64,000 bases of DNA from Gemmobacter sp. 24YEA27 (lineage in GTDB: Bacteria; Pseudomonadota; Alphaproteobacteria; Rhodobacterales; Rhodobacteraceae): NCBI RefSeq assembly GCF_030052995.1, contig NZ_JASJPW010000006.1, forward strand, positions 124,001 to 188,000, read 5' to 3'. This document shows, one piece after another, positions 54,252 to 61,123 of the stretch (position 1 is its first letter; each line of letters starts with the position of its first letter). The notes below the pieces were generated by a model, which had not been told where the DNA came from, did no database searches, and was given only the letters and a program-made list of their open reading frames with translations. The position numbers and the translations under genes were made by a program.

Positions 54252-54635
54252 GCGACAGGCGCCCGAAGTGTCTGACCGGATCTGCAATCACCCGAGGGCG
54301 TTCGGGCTTGTCCCGAATCCCCGAGGGCGGCACGCTCGCGTTAGCCGACCCCTCTGGGGTTGATTGAGTAGGAGACGGTCACACCAAGGTTTGCGAATGG
54401 AAGCGGGGTGGTACTTTGCATCTGACAGGCGCCGGAGCCCCGCCGCAGATGCTTCCGTCCCGCCAGCCTCGTTGTCATGCGGTGATCTGGATCGTGTTCC
54501 TTCAGGCCCCTCGGGGGTGGAATCCCTGCCGCTTGTCCCGCGATGAGAGGGGAAGGTGCCGGGGTGAAGCTGGAACTTGATCCGTCGCGGCCATTGCCGT
54601 GACCATGACGGCCCGCGCAAGATGCTGCCGGATCT
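54252..54635. other. 384-bp gap without recognised gene
   Basis: It lies between the stop of the 98-aa gene and the leader of the 54-aa gene. Open frames on both strands look like noise. A promoter for the 54-aa gene must be here, but no clear -35/-10 was seen. Confidence 0.35.
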
Positions 54636-54932
54636 TCAGTCCCAGAGCCCATCGGCGATCTCGCGCGCGATCATGGCCCTGGCTGTCATCATCACATCGT
54701 CGCCGGAAGTGTCGATGTGGCCATAGAACCGTGTCCGGCCGCCATCGGCGGTCCAGTCCGCATAACGGCAATATTCGCGGGCATCGACACGGAACACCCG
54801 CATATCCTCAGCCCAATGGGGCTTCGGCTCCACAACGACGGTTATGCCATCGCGACTTTCCTGCCAGGGCAGAGAACGCTCCGACGGCTGATTTTCGAGG
54901 TCATCGGCAAAGATCTCGTCGACCGTCAGCAT
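54636..54932 (-). CDS. conserved mobile-element protein, 98 aa
   Basis: A small acidic alpha/beta protein (LTVDEIFADDLENQPSERSLPWQESRDGITVVVEPKPHW...YCRYADWTADGGRTRFYGHID). No family is recognised. The start overlaps the previous stop by 7 bp and follows GGAGGTG, so it is translated with the 112-aa gene. It belongs to the block of small unknown genes of the element. Confidence 0.7.
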   Translation of the reverse strand: MLTVDEIFADDLENQPSERSLPWQESRDGITVVVEPKPHWAEDMRVFRVDAREYCRYADWTADGGRTRFYGHIDTSGDDVMMTARAMIAREIADGLWD

Positions 54933-55264
54933 GATACACCTCCGCAGTCGCTGCGCGGGGCAAGAACGGTCGGATCGGCGGCAGCGTGATCGCCGGCTTC
55001 GAGTTTGCAGCGCTGTATCGAGAAAAACTCGTCGCCACGGTCCAGCATTCGGTTGAAATACTCCTCTCCGATCTCCTCGTCCGGCGGGGGATCATCGTCC
55101 CAGGCGTTACTCCACCATTCCCTGGCGATGCCTGTGCGCCAGTTCAGAGCCCCATCCCCGTCGAGAAACACACGGACATCCGTTCCATGGGGGTGATCAT
55201 AGATGGCGACATGAACCGACTGCGGGCTGTGCTGGTTGTTCTCAGCCTTGATGTGAGAGGGCAT
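54926..55264 (-). CDS. conserved mobile-element protein, 112 aa
   Basis: A small acidic protein (HVAIYDHPHGTDVRVFLDGDGALNWRTGIAREWWSNAWDDDPPPDEEIGEEYFNRMLDRGDEFFSIQRCKLE). No family is recognised. The ATG at 55264 follows CAGGAG right after a terminator hairpin. It is coupled to the 98-aa gene. Acidity and size resemble DNA-mimic or antirestriction proteins, which is only a suggestion. Confidence 0.7.
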   Translation of the reverse strand: MPSHIKAENNQHSPQSVHVAIYDHPHGTDVRVFLDGDGALNWRTGIAREWWSNAWDDDPPPDEEIGEEYFNRMLDRGDEFFSIQRCKLEAGDHAAADPTVLAPRSDCGGVSC

Positions 55265-55283
55265 GATCTTGTCTCCTGAAACA

Positions 55284-55309
55284 AAATTGGCCCGGCAACG
55301 TGCCGGGCC
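55284..55309 (-). terminator. Rho-independent terminator after parB
   Basis: GGCCCGGCA and TGCCGGGCC form a perfect 9-bp stem with a 3-nt loop (55289-55309). On the minus strand AATTTTG follows. It lies 57 bp beyond the parB stop and directly before the ribosome binding site of the next gene. Confidence 0.8.
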
Positions 55310-55366
55310 TTACGTTGGAAGGGGAAAGAGAACGGGGCGGCCTTCACTGCCCCGAGGGTATTTGTG

Positions 55367-57505
55367 TCATTCCGCCGCAATCATCGCGGTGGCCTCAGCC
55401 TCGGGGTCCTCGGTGGTTTCTTCCTCCTCATCGTCACCGGCGAGGAAGGCCGGGAGCGCCGGGACGGCTCCGCAGTCCTGAGTGTCGGACGCGGCCGCCT
55501 CATCGCCATCCAACATCCGCAGCGGTTCGGGCAGCCAGCCGGTATCGGCCAGCAGGCGTTCGGCTTCCTTGGCCATGTCTCCTTTCTTGAGGTGCCCGAT
55601 CAGATCGGCGGCCCGATCCCCAGCACCTTCGCGTACAGCTTCAAGGATACGCGGCTTGGTCACACGGCCGAGATAGTTGCCGGCCGTCGGCCGCCAGCCC
55701 ACCGCCACCATGTCGAGGCCCGTCGAATGCGCCAGCCGATCGGCCTGCGACAGTCGGACGTCCAGCCCATGCTGGCTGATGCCCATGCCGCTATAGGGGT
55801 TGGGCTTTTCATAGAGCGCGTTCACGCCGAAGCTGACGCAATGGGCGAGCAGTTCCATGCGAGAGCCATCGTCGAGATCGACGAGCCAGTCCCAGAGCGC
55901 GGCATCATCGGCTGGGACATGATCGCCCCAGCGTTCATGCCGGTCCTGGATCGCCTTGGCCGAGGCGCTGTCGCGCAGATCCTCAGCCTGAGCGGGAAGA
56001 TGAACCTCGCGCACCTGGGCCTCGAGGCATCCCTTGCTGGAATGCGGCACGAAGCAATCCGTCACCAGCCGATGCAGCAACGCCGTCATGGCGACATGCG
56101 GATTGCCAGCGACGGCATCGCGAAGCGCCAGGGTACGATGCGCCGTCAACTCGCTGACCAGCCGGTCGGGCAACGGCTTGACGGTATCGGCCTCATCTTC
56201 CTCCTCCGGCTCGGAGAATTGGCCACCCAGCGTGATGACCGCCCGATAGGCCGGAGCATCGGGATCACGCGCGTCCGTGTCGGCATCGGCGCCATCCTCA
56301 GCGTCCGGTTCTGCCACAGCGTCATCCTCGGGACGGACATAGCCGCGCTCCACCAGCATGGAGCCATCGGCGTCGATGCTGACGAAGACACCTGCCTTGC
56401 CGATCTGGTCCGGCTCGAAGGTCATCGGGCGGCGCTGGAAGGTTTCCAGCGCCTGTTCGATCTCGCCCAGGCGGGCATCGATCTCGTCAGGCAGTTCGTC
56501 AGCCTCGCCATGTTCGGCTTCAAGCCGGTCATATTCGTCGCGCAATGCCTCGCGGGTAGCGCGTTCCTCTTCGGTCAGATCGACCGTGGTGCCGACGATC
56601 TGGCGAAGGCCATGATCGTGACCATAGGGAAAGCTGATGGCGACCTCGATCCATTTCCAGCCCTCGGCGGCGATCGCTTCGGCCTCGGCCTTCAGCTTTT
56701 CGCCCACCAGCCGGTCGAGCAGCACCGGATCTTGCAACCAGCCGCCATCGTCCTGTTGGAAGAGATCGTGCAGCACGCAGCCACCAGCCTCTTCATAGGC
56801 CGCAATACCGACAAAAACCGCCCGCTTGTCGCTGGCGCGGACCGTGGTTTCGGTCAGCAGGCGTCGAATGTAAAAGGGTTCCTTCTGCCAGCCATCTTTG
56901 ATCGCGTCCCAGACCTGTTCCTGCCGGGCGTGGTCATCCGACACGGTGAAGGCCATCAGCTGTTCGAGCGTCATGCCGTCCTCGGCATAGACGTCGAGCA
57001 ACACGGGCGAGACGGTGACCAGACGGAGACGCTGTTTGACCACCCTGGCATCCACGAAGAAGGCGGCGGCGATGGCTTCCTCGGTCATGCCCTTTTCGCG
57101 CATGGCCTGGAAAGCGCGATACTGATCCAGCGGATGCAGCGGGGCACGCTCGATGTTTTCGGCGAGCGACACCTCGTCGATCAGCACTCCGGCGCAGGCA
57201 TCCGAGACGACACAGGGGACTGGCGCAACCTTGGCGAGACGCTTCTGCTTGACCAGCAGTTCCAGCGCGCGGAAGCGGCGACCGCCGGCAGGCACCTCGA
57301 ACAGGCCGGTTTCCTTACCCTCGGCATCCACGACCGGGCGGACATGCAGGGACTGGATCAGGCCACGACGGGCGATGGACTCGGCCAGTTCCTCGACCGA
57401 GATCCCGGCCTTGACGCGCCGGACATTGGACTGGCTGAGCACCAGCTTGCTGAAGGGAATGTCGCGCGAGGACGACAGGGTGATCTTCTGAACGGCAGTA
57501 GCCAT
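55367..57505 (-). CDS. parB: ParB/Srx-domain protein, long form
   Basis: A 712-residue protein of the ParB/RepB/Spo0J superfamily. The N-terminal ParB/Srx domain is at about 15-130 (SKLVLSQSNVRR, GLIQSLHVRP, FEVPAGGRRFRALELL, SLAENIERAPLHPLDQYRAFQ), followed by an HTH (MTEEAIAAAFFVDARVVKQRLRL). The remaining 480 residues are a long acidic region unlike chromosomal ParB. Such long ParB-like proteins are typical of ICEs and broad plasmids and may act as CTP- or DNA-binding nucleases/regulators, not as partition partners of the distant parA. The ATG at 57505 follows the GACGGG-class leader. Confidence 0.92.
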   Translation of the reverse strand: MATAVQKITLSSSRDIPFSKLVLSQSNVRRVKAGISVEELAESIARRGLIQSLHVRPVVDAEGKETGLFEVPAGGRRFRALELLVKQKRLAKVAPVPCVVSDACAGVLIDEVSLAENIERAPLHPLDQYRAFQAMREKGMTEEAIAAAFFVDARVVKQRLRLVTVSPVLLDVYAEDGMTLEQLMAFTVSDDHARQEQVWDAIKDGWQKEPFYIRRLLTETTVRASDKRAVFVGIAAYEEAGGCVLHDLFQQDDGGWLQDPVLLDRLVGEKLKAEAEAIAAEGWKWIEVAISFPYGHDHGLRQIVGTTVDLTEEERATREALRDEYDRLEAEHGEADELPDEIDARLGEIEQALETFQRRPMTFEPDQIGKAGVFVSIDADGSMLVERGYVRPEDDAVAEPDAEDGADADTDARDPDAPAYRAVITLGGQFSEPEEEDEADTVKPLPDRLVSELTAHRTLALRDAVAGNPHVAMTALLHRLVTDCFVPHSSKGCLEAQVREVHLPAQAEDLRDSASAKAIQDRHERWGDHVPADDAALWDWLVDLDDGSRMELLAHCVSFGVNALYEKPNPYSGMGISQHGLDVRLSQADRLAHSTGLDMVAVGWRPTAGNYLGRVTKPRILEAVREGAGDRAADLIGHLKKGDMAKEAERLLADTGWLPEPLRMLDGDEAAASDTQDCGAVPALPAFLAGDDEEEETTEDPEAEATAMIAAE

Positions 57506-57519
57506 GTTCTTCACTCCGC

Positions 57520-57559
57520 GACGGGCGCCGAGAGCCTCTCTCTCGACCTCAAACCCGTC
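57520..57559 (-). promoter_or_regulatory. structured 5' leader of parB (GACGGG class)
   Basis: On the transcript GACGGG (plus 57554-57559) pairs with CCCGUC (57520-57525); an inner stem CGAGAG/CUCUCG encloses a GAGG loop. It ends 14 nt before the ATG, with GGAG of the ribosome binding site just after. Confidence 0.65.
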
Positions 57560-57626
57560 ACGAAGCGAAGCGCCGCCCTCTTCCTCTAAGAGAGCGACGC
57601 CAGCCGTGGAACCGGAAAGCCGGAAG

Positions 57627-58022
57627 TCAGGAACCTCGGCTTTCCGTGTCGGCGGTTTTGCGGGGGAATCTCGCGCCAACGCGGTAAAGCAGACGCTCGG
57701 CCGCGCGGACGCTGCCGGTCTCGCGCGCGGCATCTGCCCAGAGCGAGATGGGGAAATCCCCGGTGAACAGCAGGTCGCGCTCGATGCTCATGCCGAAGGG
57801 CAGACGTACCGAGGACAGTTCCTCAAGGCTCCAGAAACCCAACTCGGGATAGCCGAGATCGGCCAGGCCGAACATGACTTCGCCACCCTCATCCAACTCG
57901 GTGGCGAGCCACACCCCCGCGCCGAAGGGGTTGAAAAACTTCACGACCGGGATGTGATCCTGATCGCGCTGACGCCCATTGGCCAGCAGCCGGTCGCGTT
58001 GTGTGCCGGTAAGGAGGATCAT
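57627..58022 (-). CDS. DUF2958 protein
   Basis: A 131-residue DUF2958 protein (LLTGTQRDRLLANGRQRDQDHIPVVKFFNPFGAGVWLATELDEGGEVMFGLADLGYPELGFWSLEEL). It is a small soluble family that travels with ArdC-type genes on mobile elements; function unknown. Its start overlaps the ardC stop by 4 bp, so the two are co-translated. Confidence 0.9.
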   Translation of the reverse strand: MILLTGTQRDRLLANGRQRDQDHIPVVKFFNPFGAGVWLATELDEGGEVMFGLADLGYPELGFWSLEELSSVRLPFGMSIERDLLFTGDFPISLWADAARETGSVRAAERLLYRVGARFPRKTADTESRGS

Positions 58023-58978
58023 GCCACGGCCCTCCGGTCGGTAGCCGCAGCATCCGGCGCGGTGCCCTCTGCGTCAGGCAGATATGACAGCAACCAGTCT
58101 GCCGCCTTGCTGGCCTGTGAGGCTGCGCGGACAATGGCACGATTGTCTTCGCGCAGCACTTCCAGCCAGGATCCGATGTAATCGGCATGACGCACCGTCG
58201 GTACGATCCCGAGCGAGGCGCAGCAGAAGGCCGCATTCATCTCGGCCACCAGTTCCTCGAAGGCGTATTTCTTCGTGCCAAAGCCGCCCGAGAAATCCCG
58301 CGCGAGCCGCGAAGCATGGCCTGTGGCGTGCCCCATCTCGTGCAGGGCCGTCCGGTGCCAGTTGATCGGCTCGAAATAGGCCTGCGGAGGTGGCACCTGC
58401 ACATAATCGAGCGCTGGCATGTAGAAGGCGCGATCGCCGCCGATGCGGAAGTCGATGCCGGCGGCGCGGATCAGCGCCTCAACCCGAGGTTCAATCAGGC
58501 CGGGTGGCGGCGGTGGCGCCTCAATGGCGATGTCCCCGGGCAGACCCTCGCATTGCGCGGCATTGAACACGGTGAACCTCTTCAGGAACGGGATGCGCCC
58601 CGGTTCATCGCCCGCCTCCCGCGCCCGACGCTTTTCGTCCTCGGGTGTGAAACGGTCGGCATAGACAACAGTGGTGCCGCGCTCGCCCTGTCGTACGTTC
58701 CCGCCGAGCGACAGGGCCTGCCGAAAGGTCAGCCAATGCTGGCTGGGGAACCCATGCTGAATCACCGCTCCCCAGAGGATCAGCACATTGATCCCGGAGT
58801 ATTGCCGCGAGGTCGTGGCATTGCGTGGCATGGCAAGGGGAGCCTTTGCCGCCGCCGTCCCCCAGGGCTGGACCCAAGGCAGCCGACCTTGCTCCAGTTC
58901 GGCGATGATCTTACTGGTGATGTTATCGTAAAGATTGCTGCGCGCGCCACCGTCAGAAGTGCGATCCTGTCTGGCCAT
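58019..58978 (-). CDS. ardC: ArdC-family antirestriction protein
   Basis: A 319-residue ArdC. The N-terminal ssDNA-binding domain (LYDNITSKIIAELEQGRLPWVQPWG...SGINVLILW) is followed by a zincin-like metallopeptidase domain with HEMGH (HRTALHEMGHATGH, about residue 215) and the second-shell FEELVAEMNAAF. Known ArdC proteins protect incoming single-stranded DNA from type I restriction. The ATG at 58978 is chosen because upstream residues read through the leader. This gene heads the ardC-DUF2958 unit and carries the same leader as parB and the sno-like gene. Confidence 0.94.
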   Translation of the reverse strand: MARQDRTSDGGARSNLYDNITSKIIAELEQGRLPWVQPWGTAAAKAPLAMPRNATTSRQYSGINVLILWGAVIQHGFPSQHWLTFRQALSLGGNVRQGERGTTVVYADRFTPEDEKRRAREAGDEPGRIPFLKRFTVFNAAQCEGLPGDIAIEAPPPPPGLIEPRVEALIRAAGIDFRIGGDRAFYMPALDYVQVPPPQAYFEPINWHRTALHEMGHATGHASRLARDFSGGFGTKKYAFEELVAEMNAAFCCASLGIVPTVRHADYIGSWLEVLREDNRAIVRAASQASKAADWLLSYLPDAEGTAPDAAATDRRAVA

Positions 58979-58993
58979 CGGGATGATCTCCAC

Positions 58994-59033
58994 GACGGGT
59001 GCCGGAAACCTCTTCTCCAGTCCTCAACCCGTC
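58994..59033 (-). promoter_or_regulatory. structured 5' leader of ardC (GACGGG class)
   Basis: On the transcript GACGGGU (plus 59027-59033) and ACCCGUC (58994-59000) form a 6- to 7-bp outer stem. The inner stem CUGGA/UUCCGG around a GAAGAGG loop has a different sequence from the other copies but the same shape. It ends 15 nt before the ATG. The rest of the 362-bp divergent gap to the H-NS gene must hold two promoters, not pinpointed. Confidence 0.65.
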
Positions 59034-59340
59034 ACGGAAAACCCGTCCGCACTCTCCCTCTCAGGGGGCGTTGCGGGGTCTCCCCGCTGAAGGGGGTGCG
59101 TCGGCAACGCAGTGCCGGCCAGGGGGAAGGCTTTCCCCCATTTCACCCCCAGGCACCCATGGCGAGCAAAACAATCGGGCAAGGCCGGCACCTGCAGCAT
59201 CACCAACGCCTGTGTGGTTGTAATCCACCAATGATATGCGTTTATCTGTCGGGCAGCTGCAGCTCCCACGATCCAGAGCATTGCGCACACCATCAAGAAC
59301 GGCCCCGGATCTGACCCGACGGGTAATCAAAGAGGACAAT

Positions 59341-59658
59341 ATGGCCGATATCGATCTCAACGCCCTGTCACTCGCCGAGCTGAAGCAACTGGAAAAGAAT
59401 GTTGCAAAGGCCATCACCAGCTTCGAAGACCGTCGCAAGGCGGAGGCGCGTGCCAAAGTCGAGGAACTGGCCCGCGAACTGGGCTTCAGCTTTGAAGAAT
59501 TGGCCGAAGCCGCTCCGACCCGCAAGCGTGCAGCGTCAGCGCCGAAGTATCGCCACCCCGAGAATGCCGAAATTACCTGGTCGGGCCGGGGCCGCAAACC
59601 GGCGTGGATTGTCGAAGCGCTCGCTGCCGGGAAGTCTCTCGAGGATTTCGCAATCTGA
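59341..59658 (+). CDS. H-NS/HvrA-family nucleoid protein
   Basis: A 105-residue H-NS-type protein. The N-terminal coiled coil (LNALSLAELKQLEKNVAKAITSFEDRRKAEARAKVEELAREL) oligomerises, and the C-terminal DNA-binding part reads KYRHPENAEITWSGRGRKPAWIVEALAAG with the AT-hook-like core. The start at 59341 follows GAGGAC. It is closest in style to HvrA-type proteins of Rhodobacteraceae. Element-borne H-NS proteins silence the element or the host's foreign genes to lower fitness cost. Confidence 0.93.
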   Translation: MADIDLNALSLAELKQLEKNVAKAITSFEDRRKAEARAKVEELARELGFSFEELAEAAPTRKRAASAPKYRHPENAEITWSGRGRKPAWIVEALAAGKSLEDFAI

Positions 59659-59674
59659 TCGGGAGGCACCCGCC

Positions 59675-60292
59675 ATGTACCAGCCGGTGAACGCCGTCCG
59701 TCTGCATGTCTCCCTGGCCGACATTGATCCGCCGATTTGGCGGCGCCTTGTCGTGCCAACGGACTGGACGCTCGACAGGCTGCATCTGGTGCTTCAGGCA
59801 GCGTTCAGCTGGACCGACAGCCATCTGCATGAGTTCCGGATCGGCGGTTTGCGCTATGGCGACCTCGATCAACTCGAGGATGGTTTAGGCGGGACGCGGG
59901 TCTTTGACTACACAGAGGTCAGGCTGGCGGATTTCACCGGACAGGATCTGACCTTCAGCTATCTCTACGATTTTGGCGATGACTGGACCCATGTGATCCG
60001 AATCGAGGAATGGCTGTCCTTCGATCCCCTGCCCCGTCATGCCGAGTGCATCGAAGGTGCCCGCGCCCGACCGCCCGAGGATGTCGGAGGCCCGTGGTCA
60101 TACGCAGATTTCCTCGAGACGATCTTGGACCCGGAGCATGAAGACCACAAAGCCCATCTTCGCTGGGCAGGCGGACATTTCGACCCCGAGTGGTTTGACC
60201 GCGATCTGATCAACAAAGATCTGCGCAATACCTTCCGCACCAACGTCAGCAGACGTCTGCACCAGCCAAAGCCTAAAACTCTCAGCCGGTGA
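59675..60292 (+). CDS. plasmid pRiA4b ORF-3 family protein
   Basis: A 205-residue protein of the pRiA4b ORF-3 family (VSLADIDPPIWRRLVVPTDWTLDRLHLVLQAAFSWTDSHLHEFRIGGLRYG...FSYLYDFGDDWTHVIRIE...CIEGARARPPEDVGGPWSYADFLETI). It is an alpha/beta family of unknown function frequent on rhizobial and other plasmids. It begins 16 bp after the H-NS gene with GGGAGG before the ATG, so both form an operon. Full length. Confidence 0.92.
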   Translation: MYQPVNAVRLHVSLADIDPPIWRRLVVPTDWTLDRLHLVLQAAFSWTDSHLHEFRIGGLRYGDLDQLEDGLGGTRVFDYTEVRLADFTGQDLTFSYLYDFGDDWTHVIRIEEWLSFDPLPRHAECIEGARARPPEDVGGPWSYADFLETILDPEHEDHKAHLRWAGGHFDPEWFDRDLINKDLRNTFRTNVSRRLHQPKPKTLSR

Positions 60293-60812
60293 AACAACCG
60301 ACACTTAGGGCGGAGAGCGGACTGTGAGGTCGCGGCATCGCACCCGCAGAAACTTCAGGTTGCCGCCGTTCGACAGTCCCATGCTGAACGATGAAATACG
60401 CAGGAAGTGGCCTGAGGGCAACGTGGCAAGTCACCCGCAGCGGGCCCTGGCAAGCGGTTATTCGTGTGCAGCGAAGCAATTGCGCTGAGTTGCGCCAGTA
60501 CCGCGCGCTGCGGTCGGCCTCTCAGCGTCGATATCGGTCGCCGTTGCGCAGGGCGAACGTGGGGGGATAAGGTTCGGTACACCGTCAAGCACGCGGTAAT
60601 GGTACGCTGGCCGGAACAGCAGGATTCTTCAGGGCCCTGCAAGAGGTGGATCACTTCTCGATGGAAGGCCCGGGTCAGTTCCGCGTGGAAATCAACATCG
60701 TGAGGTCGAGGCGACTCAGGCGATGCGGAAGGCACGACCTTAGACACGATAGACCATTGCCAAATTCAGCCAAAATGGCCAAAAGATATGGCCGTAGACT
60801 GGGAGCGGGGAA
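60293..60812. other. 520-bp gap without recognised gene
   Basis: It separates the H-NS/pRiA4b operon from the restriction-associated genes. Frames on both strands are short or without coding character. The last 60 bp hold the probable phd promoter and operator. No tRNA-like fold or att repeat was seen, so the element boundary cannot be placed here. Confidence 0.35.
60757..60793. promoter_or_regulatory. possible Phd operator, GCCA/TGGC repeats
   Basis: GCC-AAAAT-GGC (60769-60779) and repeated GGCC/GCCA units occur within 37 AT-rich bases, 20 bp upstream of the phd start. Phd/YefM antitoxins bind such palindromes to repress their own operon. Found by eye only. Confidence 0.3.
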
Positions 60813-61013
60813 GTGCGAACCCTAAGCGCGAAGGACGCAAAGTACGAGTTTGGGCGGCTTATTGATCTTGCCCGAGCCGAGCCGGTGGCCGTGACCAAGC
60901 ATGGTCGGGCCGTCGTAGTGGTAATTGCGGTTGAGGAGTACGAGCGGTTAAAGGACCTTGAATTGGATAAAGGGAATGACCGCTCGAGAAAGAATGGCGA
61001 GACTGCGCGATGA
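60813..61013 (+). CDS. Phd/YefM-family antitoxin
   Basis: A 66-residue antitoxin: MRTLSAKDAKYEFGRLIDLARAEPVAVTKHGRAVVVVIAVEEYERLKDLE, the full Phd/YefM DNA-binding fold, with a short toxin-binding tail. The start is a GTG at 60813 behind GCGGGGAAG. No standard toxin (YoeB, Doc, RelE) follows; instead a 36-codon ORF overlaps the stop and then hsdR begins. It may be an orphan antitoxin, or guard the restriction genes downstream. Confidence 0.88.
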   Translation: MRTLSAKDAKYEFGRLIDLARAEPVAVTKHGRAVVVVIAVEEYERLKDLELDKGNDRSRKNGETAR

Positions 61014-61120
61014 TTCGGACTATTCACAAAGCTCAAATGTTGCCGATATTGAATTTCCAGAACCGTGCACCTATCCAATTTGCAGGCATAAAACTCTTCG
61101 CTTTACAGGGGGTGAAATAG
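61010..61120 (+). CDS. 36-residue ORF overlapping the antitoxin stop
   Basis: An ATG overlaps the phd stop (ATGA) and opens 36 codons (MIRTIHKAQMLPILNFQNRA...) to a TAG at 61118-61120, 3 bp before hsdR. The overlap looks like translational coupling. It could be a tiny toxin, a leftover of a toxin 5' end, or a chance frame. The codons are AT-richer than neighbours. No family is recognised. Confidence 0.35.
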   Translation: MIRTIHKAQMLPILNFQNRAPIQFAGIKLFALQGVK

Positions 61121-61123
61121 GCA

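Noticed and set aside
55364..57589. 741-codon open frame on the plus strand
   Set aside because: Antisense shadow of parB; no ribosome binding site or recognisable family, while the minus strand has clear ParB motifs.
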